Source: Lottia gigantea (Eukaryota > Mollusca > Gastropoda > Lottiidae). Taken from it: a stretch of DNA of 64,000 nucleotides. The notes beneath the pieces are model-generated. The model did not search any database and had not been told where the DNA came from. It saw only the letters and a list, made by a program, of their open reading frames with translations. Of this stretch, positions 1 to 11,882 are shown one piece after another (the stretch's first letter is position 1; every line of letters starts with the position of its first letter). The DNA is taken from positions 5,592,280 through 5,656,279 of the forward strand of contig NW_008708400.1 of NCBI RefSeq assembly GCF_000327385.1. Direction: 5' to 3'. The position numbers were made by a program, and so were the translations under genes.

Positions 1-1119
1 TGAAAATGTTCCTGATGAATATAAAAAAGACCTGAAAGTTCCCTTAGACTAAATTTTTATGATAGATAATCAATTTATATTAAGTGTTTTTTTGACTGAG
101 AGTCTATTTCTTATATCATGAAGAAAATTGATCTTTCAGAGAAATATTTATGATCAAAATATCTAGCCTGGATCAATTTAATTTGTTGGCATGAGTTTAT
201 CTCAATCATTGATAGCTGTTAGGTTAAAAAATAGATATCAAGTGCATTCCATAGTCATTTAACATTACAAAAAATATTTTACATCTTACTTTTGATTTTA
301 TAAACATTACACTGAAAAGATGCCAATCAAAACTTGTACAGCTTTAGGATGAAATTTTATAGTGATATTGATCACAAGCCTATTACCTTTCAAATTTTAT
401 AAGTTTAGATAACTGGTCCAAACCTCCAATTTTTTAAAGAAGCTCATGAAGTTGTCCATCCACTTATTACAACTAAATTGTACAAGGAGCTTGTCTATAA
501 AATGCACCAGAAAAGAGGCACCCCCACCCTCCTTTAAATATATTTTTAATCATTTTACATAGTGAAAGAATGACCTATCGCCTCCCTGGAAAATTCTGTA
601 GCCCCTGCTCGGCCCTGTCACATAATGTTTCCTAAAAACACCCCTGGTCTTGAATTGACCCACCAATTTTTTGTTGTTGTTGGAAAAGGGAGTTTCGGAA
701 TCAGAAATTAGATAGCTCCTTCAGGAATCCAGACAGTCATTCAATGATCTAGACAAAATCAAGCTCTAGATTTCACAGTTTAAAAAAACAGACTGCTATA
801 AAAATTTACTAAAACTTTGAGAAAGTAATCAATTTAGATTTCATTTACACTCCAACATAGAAAAACATAGATAGCGATATCAACAGTACTATCGGCTGCT
901 CGGTAGGAGATAATTTTAAACTGATGACTAAATTACTTCATATCAGTTTGATTTACTAGGTCTCTATATTCGACAGGTTATTCTGACACAATATACCAAG
1001 ATGTAATTATTTTCATTAGAGTTCCTGCAGTTAACTTACATTTCATTTCAGATGTTTTCCATTTCTAGAAATTTTAAATCATTACCAAGGTTTTGTAGTG
1101 CAAGTAATTACCTAATCTC

Positions 1120-2190
1120 TGCATGCTACACAGTTTCAGCATTGAATAATATAAGTTGCTAAAAGTCTTGGAATCAATTCAAACATTTTAACTTATAAAA
1201 AGCACCAGGGATCTTGATTTGATGTATAGTTGCCAGTCATCTTAGAGAGTTTTTGTGACATGATTGACTGTTTTTATGAAATTAACTACTCTCTGCTTTT
1301 GGACATGAATAGCTACATTATATGAAGCAATTAACTATTCTCTGCATGCCATTAAAGATGGGTTTCCTTACTCTTTAGTGTCAAATTAAGCAAACTATTT
1401 GATTAATTGGTATTTCTAATGAATTATCATNNNNNNNNNNNNNNNNNNNNNNNNNNNNNNNNNNNNNNNNNNNNNNNNNNTTGATCAGTCACTCATTCGA
1501 ATTCTGCTTGTAATTCTCTTCTTATTTATCTAATTATGAATTAATTATTGACATGTGAGACAAACTGGTATTTGTCCAAGTCATTAGAACACCTCTACTT
1601 TCTATTCATATAAAGTATTAGCATTTTCATTTTCATAAAGTTGCTGTATTAAATAATATAAGTTGGTAAAAGTCTTGGAATAGATTCAAGCATTTAAACA
1701 TAATATTTGCCAGTCATGTTTGAGTATTGTTGAGAAATTGATGGCTACATATATGAAGTAATTAACAACTCTCAGCATGCCACACAGTCTTGGAATCAAT
1801 TCAAATATCTTTACATATTAAAAGCAATAGGGTTTAAGATTTAATAATAGTTACCAGACATTTTTGGGAAATGAAATGATGTTTATTTGAAATTAAGCAA
1901 TTAGCCAATGCCATTATGCCACACAGTTTCAACTTTGAATAATATATGTTATTTACATCTTGGAATCAATTCAAATATTTATAATATAAAAAGTGATAGG
2001 CATTTGACTTGATATTTACCAGTCATGTTTGAAAATGATGCAAAATGATTCTTAATCACTTCTATATGTTAAGGAATCAATTTGAAAATTATGTTGATCT
2101 CTATTTTAACAGTGAAAACATTTTATTATTGAAAATATTATAAAAAAGCAAGAGGGTTCTTTATTTAATCATTTTGCCAGTCATTTAGAT
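1120..2190. repeat. Degenerate intronic tandem repeat, about 140-180 bp unit
   Basis: Four to five diverged copies share the ordered words TCTTGGAATCAATTCAAA, then TAAAAAGCA, then TTGCCAGTCAT, and are linked by CATGCCACACAG-like words. Copies begin near 1160, 1665, 1785, 1955 and 2070. The N gap falls between the first and second. Divergence is high, so this is an old tandem expansion in an NXN intron. No coding potential is seen. Confidence 0.6.
1431..1480. other. Assembly gap (50 N)
   Basis: Fifty N bases inside the intron upstream of the first visible NXN exon and inside a degenerate repeat tract. The length may be a placeholder. The missing upstream NXN coding exon could sit here or left of the window. 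Confidence 0.99.
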
Positions 2191-2341
2191 ATATAATACA
2201 AATATTTCTTTTGACTAGCTATGTTTATCCCGTTGGTTCTTTTGGATTATTTTTTAGTTGTAAAAAGTTTAATTTTTGTAGGCTGTCCCTTAACTTATCA
2301 GCCAGTCATTTTCTTTAATAAGCTGTGTTTTTCTCTTACAG

Positions 2342-5300
2342 GCTAAACTAACAAAGAAATATAAAGTTGGAGGTATACCACGATTTGTTTTAATTGATGG
2401 TGAGAATGGTAAATTAATTACAACTGATGGTTTCAGTCAGTTGATGGAGGATGAATCGGGCAAAGATTTCCCATGGCGAATCAAACCTTTCTATGAAATG
2501 ATCAAGGGAAAACTATTAAATGGTAAAGATGAACTGTTAGATTCTAATGAATTGATTAAAGGAAAAATTGTTGGTTTATATTTCTCAGCTCATTGGGTAA
2601 GTAATGTCCATTTTTTAAAGTGGTTGGATGTGTGAAAATAAGTTTTTAGGAGAATAAGACCTAATTGGATAAAGAATTTAACACAAAAAAATGGACCAAT
2701 CAATCAAAACCACAGTTGTAAGAGATGAGACTAGGATGGTATGGGTTCTCAAACAGTTTTAGGGCACTGGTCAAGTTTACTGATCACTGTACCCATAGAA
2801 TAAAAGATCATGGGTTTTTAAATATTTAGTTACTCTTTGCATACTCAAATATTTTCAGTTTAATACATTATCAAAGTGTATAATTAATGAAGGAGATATG
2901 AGTTTGGGACCACCTAGTAATTAGTTATTGAGTATAATATAATGATAAGACGTGGGTGGAGTTTGTTTATAGTCTTTATAAAAACTTCTTGATCAATTAT
3001 TCACAACTTTCTTCAAGAAATAAATTATGATGAAATTTGAAATTCTACAGATAAGAATTGAATTGAGTTTCTAGAATGAGCACAGCAAGAAAAATTAGCA
3101 ACTTTAACAGTCAAACGCTTTGGCTTGTTATTGGAGAAAATTGTATCTGCCTGGAAAATCTTCCCGAGTTAAAGGTTTAACCAAAACTATTCCCTTCATT
3201 CTATAGAGGACTAGGCTTAATCATTTTTTTAATGCAGAATGGCGGAAACAATCCATTATACATAACTGATCTGATTAAACCAGGCTTTGTTCACTGTTAC
3301 CCAGTTCTATAACTGGGACAGACATTTTTTGGAGTTCACTTATCGATTTTATTTAATTTGAACAATCAAAATCCATTCCATGGTAGTGAAAAGAAGGGCA
3401 TATCAAACTAACCATATTATCCCCTCTGGACTAAAGTCCTACATCACCCATCATTTGATAAAACATGGCATTAATTTACCTGATGATATTCATCTAACAG
3501 GTGATAGTGTCAAATTGACACCTGCTAACTGTTGTTTGGTGGCAATTGTATCATGTTTGATCAAAATCTTCAGGCAGAAGGTATACATAACAGCAGGTTT
3601 TCTGTCATTCCAAATGGAAAATGTGTTAACTCCTACATATTTTATAATTATAGATGTTCTGTAATGTGTTAACTCCTACATATTGTATATAGATGTTCTG
3701 TAATTTGTTAACTCCTACCAATTGTATATAAATGTACTAAATTTGTTAACTCCTACCAATTGTATATAAATGTACTAAATTTGTTAACTCCTACATATTG
3801 TATATAAATGTACTAAATTTGTTAACTCCTACCAATTGTATATAAATGTACTAAATTTGTTAACTCCTACCAATTGTATATAAATGTACTAAATTTGTTA
3901 ACTCCTACATATTGTATATAAATGTACTAAATTTGTTAACTCCTACCAATTGTATATAAATGTACTAAATTTGTTAACTCCTACATATTTTATAATTATA
4001 GATGTTCTGTAATGTGTTAACTCCTACATATTGTATATAGATGTTCTGAAATGTGTTAACTCCTACCAATTGTATATAAATGTACTAAATTTGTTAACTC
4101 CTACATATTGTATATAGATGTTCTGTAATTTGTTAACTCCTTATATAATCCCATTTAATAATCAGGGAATTGCAGGAATATTTGAGAATTTTTTTTTCAT
4201 GACAAATTAGATTGAGAACATTTGTGATGGAATCAGTTCTATTTGCCAAAATTGTGATTCTCAAGAAGATTAAGATGTCTACAATGAAACCTCCATTATG
4301 TTATTTATCTTCTGTTATATAAAGCATGATACTAGACAGGTGCTCTGAGAAAACATTTCCTCGTGGCTTCTATCAAAACCTTTACCAATCTGGTACATTG
4401 ACATTTTGATATCAACATGTAACAGCACATTATATTGTTAAGCGTGAAATGTGAAAGTGTTTGAAATGTGAAAAGTATTTAATCTGTATGTGAAAATATA
4501 GTGAGGTATCTCTTAAAAAGGGTAAAAAGATATCTTGTCTTCTCTTCACATACCTTTTTATTAATTTTTGTAAGGGAAATTATATTCTATGACTTACAAC
4601 CTCTCAAATTCAAATTAGATATTTTAAATATTCACAGATGTGATTGGGTGCAGGACTGGATGCAATAGCATAGTCATTTTTGTTTAAAGGCAGTCCCATT
4701 ATCAATAAGAGACTGTGGTTCATGTTATCTCAATAGTTCATGAATAGGCTGTGAATTTTGATTAATCTTTTTCATGTGACAAGAATGTTTGTTTATGTTG
4801 TCCTTATTAGGAGTTTACCTGCCAACACAGTAGAATATGGGAACCAAAAATTCTTTCTATTACTCTGGCTGTGTATTCTCAAAATGATCTTAGGTTCTTA
4901 TCTTTTAACACTGTTTCTAGGATATCGTAGCAAAGTAGCATTTTTAGCAGAAAAATATATTTATTACAATTTCCATAGATATTAATGTTCCTTAATTATT
5001 CTTCTTTTATTTTCAGATTCTGAAGAATATGAATTTTCATTTCATATATTCAAATTTTATTATATCATTCAATACTCTCTCACTAGATGTTAAGCCTACA
5101 TGCCTGTGCCTGTGCTTTCGTTACAACCTAAAACTCCTAAGATTGTTTTGAGAATACTGGCCAGTTTTTTGTCTTGATTTAAGATGATTATGAGAAGTTT
5201 ATTTATAATTATATGTACCATTTTCAAAAATACAAATATAGAAATTGTTGTATAATGAATTAACAGTATGAGATGTTGCTGAAATAAGACTGTAAGTTGA

Positions 5301-8300
5301 ACAACCTCATAAAATCAGACTACAACGAAATTTTGCATGTATATCCATTCCCAGTTGCACTATACATAATTCTTATACTTGGCAAAGTTTGGCTATGATA
5401 ATAGGTTAGTTAAAATTCAATTCCATTAGAATTTTACTGTCAAATGTAAAACTGTGCCAACAAACTCTAATAATTCATTTGAAAAAGTTTGAAAAATTAA
5501 TCAACATGGAGACAATTTGAAAAGTTTAATGGGAATGTACTGTTATTGTACAATCTGGTTTAGAAGATATTATATAACATAACACCTCATATACAGTATA
5601 AATATAACATTATCATAATGTTTACACTTACATAGGATATTTATCATTATCAAAGTTAGAAATGATTTTATGGTTATCTGAATAACGTATGTTATGTAAT
5701 ATAAAAACATCATCATATTTGTAAATTTTCTTTGTAGTCTCTTGCCCAAGAAATTAACCTATATCCAGCTTTTACTGATTCTTACACTAACTGCATTTGT
5801 GCAACAAATTTGTCTGTTTTTTACATGCTTTTGATTTTATCTGTAATAAACCAAACAGATTGGGACAAGTTAAATTTTAAAACAGCTGTCTATTATATAC
5901 TAAGTAGATATCTTCTCTTACTGGGTTCAACTTTCTATATCTACATACACTTAACTTTACTTCCTTTGATTAAAACATGATGGAGGGGGGGGTGGGGTGG
6001 GGGGAATAAGGAGGGGAGGGTCGTGAAGGGGACATCGTTGTGTGGGTAGGTCCAAGTGAAAACTTAGAGATTAGATTTCAGTTGTCTGTTTTTGTAGAAT
6101 TCTACAATGGGAAGGGGACATTGCTATGTAGGTGATTCTCACATAAAGTCAAGGAGATTTAATTACACTGTGTCTTTCTTTGATTGAAGGAGTGGAAAGG
6201 GGACATCACTATGTGTGGTTAGGTCTCAGTCAGGGAGATTAGATTTCTCTTTCACTAAATGTACCTATCCTTATTAGATCTGATGTTAAATTTATGGTAT
6301 AAAAAAGGTCATTGAAATAACAAGTTTTTCTTGATTTCCTGTTTACTTGAAGAAAAAAATGTACAATTTGTGAGTTATATGTGTCACAAGAATCTGTTAA
6401 TTCACACTTTTCTTAACTAGCATATCACCTTTCTGAATGATAAATACTTTTTGGTAAATGATAGTGGTGGTCCATTATGGGCTGATAAAGAAGGGCATTG
6501 TCAGCTCAGTATTAACCTACTCTTTTTTAACTGGCAAGAAATTCTTAAAGCCCAAAGCCTGAACAACACAGGGTCTTGGTATATTGTCTCATCCTAAAAA
6601 TGCTTTTTTCATGTCAACCTCTCCAACTTTGGTAACGTTTCAACTTTTGCCAGGATTGAAATTTGGTCCTCTATGTTAGTGAGAAATTGTTATTTGGCTG
6701 AACTGCTTCATTTTGCTATCATTGAAGCTGTTTGACTTATAAAATAAAATTATGGTATTTTTTATTCTTCAAAACAAAAGTTATATCACGACCAAAACTG
6801 AAATAATGTTACCTCCATGAAAAATCCAGCATATCTTGAACAGTTTACTTGGTAGAAATTGAAATATCACCAGCAGAGGTTGTCAGACTGTCAATATCAG
6901 TCAGTTTTAATTAGTAGATTACTCAGATAAGAAACTAATTAGGTTTTAACATCAGTTTCTAACAAATCCACGTTTCAAAATATACAAACTCATGCTAAAT
7001 TTAGAAATGTTTCTATTTAAAAAGCTTCATGGTTTAAATTGAATTACTTCTAACGAATTAGTTGAAGATGTTGAATTATTTGTTGTTGAGGTTTCACTTG
7101 AATTTACTGAATAAATGAATAATTGAATTATGAAACTCTGAGTAACAACATGTTTCAGGTTCTGTTTATAATTTTAATTGAATTTTCATACAAAAACATG
7201 CTCTTGAGTAGGGCACAATTTTCTAGCAGAAACCTTAAGGGGATTGAAAAGTGGTTTTCTAAGTTTTTTATGTTCATAAGGGACACTGATAGCATCAATT
7301 TGCACTAGTCCAATTTTCAGTCAGACGTCCGTGGTTATTGCAATTCCACAAAAAATAAGTGTTTGAAGACGTCATTAATCGTGAAATATGCTTTATCACA
7401 TAAGGCCCTTCATGATAGTTTATGTTAACAAACACTTCTTTTTTGTGGATTTGCAGAACCACTGACTAAAAATTGAAATGATGCAAGTTGATGCTATCCG
7501 TGTCCCTGATACACATAAAAATTTTTAAAAAACTTCATTCCAATCCCTTTTATGTTTGACAGACCTGAATATTGCTCTGTCAATATCTAAAGGCCTATTT
7601 ATCATACTTTAGATTTGATAGCTCTAAAATCCAGGTTTCATTCTGCTTTTAATACAATTATTAGGATATTAAAGATTTCAAGTTCATGAATAAAAGTTTA
7701 TAGTTGACACTCATGCTGTCTCGGGATGCATTGGAGAAATGGCCCACTATGTGTTGCTAGTTTTTAGACACCCAGAAAGAGCAGAACAAAGAGAAAGTAA
7801 AAATAATTTCAATATCATTTCTATTTCAGTGTCCACCATGCCGCCATTTTACACCAGAATTGATCAAAACCTATGAAAAATTAAAAGAAGATGGCAAGAA
7901 TTTTGAGATAATATTTGTGTCGTCTGATAGGAGTTCAGAATCATTCTCACAATATTATAGTTGTATGCCGTGGTTGGCCATTCCCTTCGGTGATTCCAGA
8001 CTAGAACTTCTCACTTCACAATATGGTGTGGATGGTAAGTGGAATTCTATTATAACAGGAACTATTAATGTAGCCAGATGTTGTATTGGTTTACTTTGTT
8101 GTCATAAAACCTGTATAGAAATGCAGTATTGTGCTCAATTTTTCTCAATTTGTTGAGGTCAATGGCGGAAGGCAGAAGCCATGAAATTTTTCAGAAATGA
8201 AAACACTTAAAATCTTCATGTTCAGACCTTGACCTTTTTGGTTGAGAATACTATGCTCAACACCAACAGGAATTTTACAGGAACTAGAACTTCTTTTGAT

Positions 8301-9945
8301 GCATAATTTCTATACTGAATGCAACCATCACAAGTCAATCTTTATTCCTGTAAAAATCTTTGAGACTATCAGGAAGAAAGATGTCCTAAAACCATCCTGT
8401 CACTTGTATTATTGACTTGTTGTACTTGCAGGAATACCTACTCTAGTAATGATAGATGAAAAAGGTTCTATTATAACATTAAATGGACGTTCTTCATTAC
8501 TACTTGATAACAACTGTAGTGTAAGTATACAGTTAGATATTATGCAAACTTTGTGGAAAATAAGCATTTCGGTTTAGTTATCTGAGTTGCTCATTTGAAC
8601 ATCTGAATTTTTTATTGTGTAAATTCATATAAATATTGTAACATTTCTGTGAATATTCATTAATTCTTTGATTGAGGTGAATGTTAATCTATTAAGAATA
8701 AGCTGTAACACAGTTGGTTGGCATTGGAATCTCTACATAATATCATTGTGAAGCCAGTCTTGGTATCTTTGTAATAAAAAAAACTTGTACATTTATAGGA
8801 ATATCCCTGGTACCCTAAACCACTAGATGAATTAACCCAGAATGCTGCTCTCCAGTTAAATGAATCAGTTTGCCTAGTCTTATTCACAGGTGAGGTCTTT
8901 CAATTTGCCTTTTTTTCATCAGCAAAAAATTATCCACAATGATGGAATTGTCCCAGTAATAACACAGCTAAAGATGGGTCATTGCCTTTCTTAAATATGT
9001 GGTAATGAGTGTGAAGGCATTGATAAAGTGATAATGTGAGAACAAACAAGGAAGCAACTGTCAAAGTGAGATAATAATGAACGGATATGTCATACATTCA
9101 ATGATCTTTTCCAGCTCAGACTAAGGCAGACTTTCTTTATGTCTATCTGAGTTCAGCATCTACGTTTAGCCAATATTGGTCCTTGAGCCCAGACATTGAC
9201 CATGTCCTAAATGACAAACATATTATCTGGGTCGTGATCTTCAAAAGTGATGCTTAATATGGTAGGATGACCGAGAGCCGACCTGTGCTCTTGTTTCCTT
9301 TTACTCCTTTTCCTTTCCTGTTTCTGGATACACTGATGATGGACTTTTTCAAAATTAATTTTGTTTTATTTTGCAGAAGGTGAAGAAGATGAGATAGAAA
9401 GAGCTAAAGAATTGTTAACAGAAACAGCTACTAAAGATCATCAGAAAGGAGAAGATCAAGAATTATTCTTCTTTTATGGAGGTGATGTAAGTATCTATTA
9501 TATAGTAAAGGTCTGGCCATTCTAAGATTAAGTTTTGTGAATTATTTTATGTGATAATTGAGGTTTTGTTAGTCCATTTCGCTTGTAAAAGTGAAGATTA
9601 TCATGGCATATAAGGTAGAGATAGATACCATTCTGTTTGGTACCAATAAGGTATTCTGAAGTGTAGAACAATAGAGAAGGGGCCTACATAATGTCATTTC
9701 ATCACATTTGTCCTTGTTTGATCATAATAATCATTGTTTTTCAGGATGAATTCTGTGATCAAGTTCGTGATTTTACAGGACTGGATGATCAAAACCCTTT
9801 ACTAGCAATACTTGATCTTCCAGAGCAGCGAGTGTATATATGTCCTGAAAAAGACTTAACCAAGGAAATTGTGGCTCAATTTACAGAGGACTACCACAAT
9901 AATAAATTAACTCCTAAATCTTTAAAAGAAGCCAGAGCGATGTGA
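2342..9945 (+). CDS. NXN: Nucleoredoxin, C-terminal 316 residues (5' exons missing)
   Basis: Nucleoredoxin is a thioredoxin-fold oxidoreductase; in vertebrates it binds Dishevelled and restrains Wnt signalling. Six exons join in frame with GT/AG borders: 2342-2596, 7830-8034, 8432-8520, 8799-8889, 9377-9486 and 9745-9945 (stop TGA). They total 951 nt, or 316 residues, which matches human NXN (435 residues) from about residue 120 on. Visible blocks are KYKVGGIPRFVLIDG (end of the first thioredoxin-like unit), FPWRIKPF, GLYFSAHW/CPPCRHFTPELI (catalytic CPPC at visible residues 86-89), FEIIFVSSDRSSESF, MPWLAIPF, GIPTLVMIDEKG, EYPWYPKP and the C-terminal unit ending KSLKEARAM. All align in order with the human protein. 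The acidic loop of the last unit (EGEEDEIE) is kept. The start codon is not in view. The exon holding the first MPWLALP-like block should lie upstream or in the N gap. Identity is firm. Confidence 0.95.
3626..4142. repeat. Minisatellite, 38-39 bp unit, about 14 copies
   Basis: The words TTAACTCCTAC and ATATTGTATATA recur every 38-39 bp. Two subtypes alternate: one with CCAATTG and ATGTACTAAA, the other with CATATTG and GATGTTCTGTAA. The subtypes are interspersed, as expected from unequal exchange of two-unit blocks. It lies in the NXN intron between the W-ending and CPPC-starting exons. Confidence 0.9.
5982..6260. repeat. G-rich tract followed by three about 85-bp degenerate repeats
   Basis: Positions 5982-6020 are almost pure purine with several runs of three or more G on the + strand, so a G-quadruplex is possible. 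It runs into three diverged direct copies of a unit starting GAAGGGGACAT near 6025, 6111 and 6196, each followed by TATGT/TGTGT, GGT and GAGATTAGATTT-like words. It is intronic in NXN. Confidence 0.65.
7241..7546. mobile_element. Palindromic MITE-like element, copy A
   Basis: The left arm starts GGATTGAAAA and the right arm ends in CAATCC. Read as reverse complement, the right arm follows the left for about 125 bp: TTTTTATG, GGGACAC, GATAGCATCAA, CAATTTT, AGTCAG, then TCCACAAAAAA and AAGTGTTTG. The centre is about 60 bp. There is no internal ORF of note, so this is a non-autonomous DNA-transposon-type foldback. It is intronic in NXN. Related copies are at about 46490-46560 and 59820-60058. 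Confidence 0.75.
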
Positions 9946-10673
9946 ATTGATGTTGTTGCAAATTTGTGTTCATTGCAATTTATGGGCAAAACATATAATT
10001 GTACCTTTAGGACAAGAATACAATTGCAGTTTACTGCCATAGTCAAAACTCTTCCAAATATAGTAAGGAGCGACTGTATTTAATAGAAAAATTTTCTGTG
10101 TTTCAGAGCTATGTTGTCTGATATTGATATATTTTCAGCACACAGCTTAAAAAAGCTGCTAGCTAATTGTTTTGACTTTAAAGACAGAATCTTTTAATAG
10201 AAAATTTCCTATAGGCTTCTACTGATATAGATAATTCACTGTGTACATGTACTTTAATCCATCCCCAGTGTGTTCCAACATTAGAATTGATACTTTCAAT
10301 ATCCTTCTGGGTCATTGCAGTAACTCCCTAGGCTATATAGTGCTATCTATTTCTTTGTTTTATTTAGGATGTGTTTATGGCCGTAAGACCAACTGTTCTT
10401 ATGATTGTTTTGTTTTCTGTACATGACAATTCTTATCTTTTGGAAGTAAAAAAAGGGTAAAATGATCTTTTATAGATTCAACTTTTCATATCACTTACTG
10501 TGATTTTCATATTGTTATTTTGATTATCTGCATAGGCTTTCTCATAACAAGATTTTGTGGTTCCTCTTTCCATAAATGCCGTTTTTCATATCCATTCAAA
10601 TCAGATTCACTGAAAGGAAATATAGTTAGGCTCTTACACTTACATAGGATGAGGAGTGCTTTTGAACGATGCA

Positions 10674-10745
10674 AATAAAATCTACAGGTTAAACCAAGTT
10701 TGTTTTATGAATTGTAATATGTTTTGTAACACTTTTTGCAATAAA
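10674..10745 (+). promoter_or_regulatory. Polyadenylation signals of NXN
   Basis: AATAAA occurs at 10674-10679 and again at 10740-10745, about 0.8 kb after the NXN stop codon. Nothing between resembles a new exon, so 9946 to about 10765 is read as the 3' UTR. The distance and the duplicated hexamer are typical, but cleavage sites cannot be seen. Confidence 0.5.
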
Positions 10746-11673
10746 ATTGTACTTTAAAATAATGGATTTGATATTATTATCCTCATGTATTTAGTGGAGG
10801 AAAAGACTTTGAAATTGAATGTTAGGCCTACAATCACATATCAATATGCCAAATTCTACTAGCTGTAAAACTGCAAAAAAAATAGGGAAAATCATTTTGG
10901 AAAAAGATGAATTAAAAAGCAAAGTTAACTGTTTTTTCAATTGTTTATACCGATATTGGTTATCTCCCATTATTTACATGAAATAAATGTTGGTGGTCTG
11001 TTTCCATAGTAAGGGGAGGTAACTCGTTTCATGAAAGCAAAAGGCAACCTTATTTTTTTTTTTTATTGTTTTCCCCTTAAATATTAGATCACCAATGATT
11101 CGTGGTCAAAGGATTTTACTTCTTAAAAGCTCGTAGCAAACGTCAAAAAGTCAAAAAAAAGCGAGTAGGTTTTCTACGTCCCTTGCCCCCACTCCGTTCT
11201 TTTCTATACTGATAGGCCCCCTACTACTGTTATTGATAGGGTTTCTGGACATCACGTCAGCTTCACATTTTGGATTAACGCCTTCTACGACTATCAGTTC
11301 TGTGCCTTATCCTATTTTCAAAATCATGCAGCTGTTAAATGTCTAGCTCTTTGTTCAGGATTTGACCATGTCATTGCGACTAGTTTTTTCAAGGCCAAAT
11401 GGATGTGTAAGCATAGCCTACAGTAGTCAAGGCCCCATAAGTTTTGCCTTAACACTGCTCAAAGTCAAGGATATTTGTCATTTGGGTCATGAGGATAAGA
11501 AAAAAATTAAAATGACTGCAGGCTACAGGATTTAAGTTTGTCTCATTATAGTTTTTTTTATAGTTTTTTGGCCTAGGATAATTTTGGCTTTGCTTTTCAG
11601 TTAGTCCATAGATATAGACTAATCGAGTTGAAGAAATAACAGATTTTCAAAAAAAAAAATAAAAAAGGCGACT

Positions 11674-11681
11674 ATGCAGGT
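11674..11681 (+). other. Candidate SPATA22 start codon plus splice donor
   Basis: ATGCAG at 11674-11679 is followed at once by GTAGGT, a fair donor, and joins in phase 0 to the exon at 11883. That would give Met-Gln-Gly-Arg-Ala-Thr-Pro. An initiator exon this short is plausible, but nothing else supports it. Confidence 0.2.
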
Positions 11682-11882
11682 AGGTATTCCAGTTCATAAA
11701 GTACTCATCTCAATAATACTAACAAACCAGATCAATTTGGAAACTACTTTAGCATGTATATGTATAGGCCTAAAATGTTCATTATATTCAAATTCCATTT
11801 TTCTAAATGTTTATTGCAGCCCTCTCGATTGGGTCCTGGAATAGCCTACTCTTAATTTATGATTTATCCATTTTAATCGTAG

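Noticed and set aside
2-52. Frame at the left edge reading ENVPDEYKKDLKVPLD then stop
   Set aside because: Protein-like but only 16 codons and cut by the window edge. It does not match NXN, and no splice site can be judged.
3498-3530. Possible Helitron-type 3' end: GTGTCAAATTGACAC followed by CTGCTAACTG
   Set aside because: The palindrome leaves a 1-nt loop, no matching 5' end was found and no second copy exists here.
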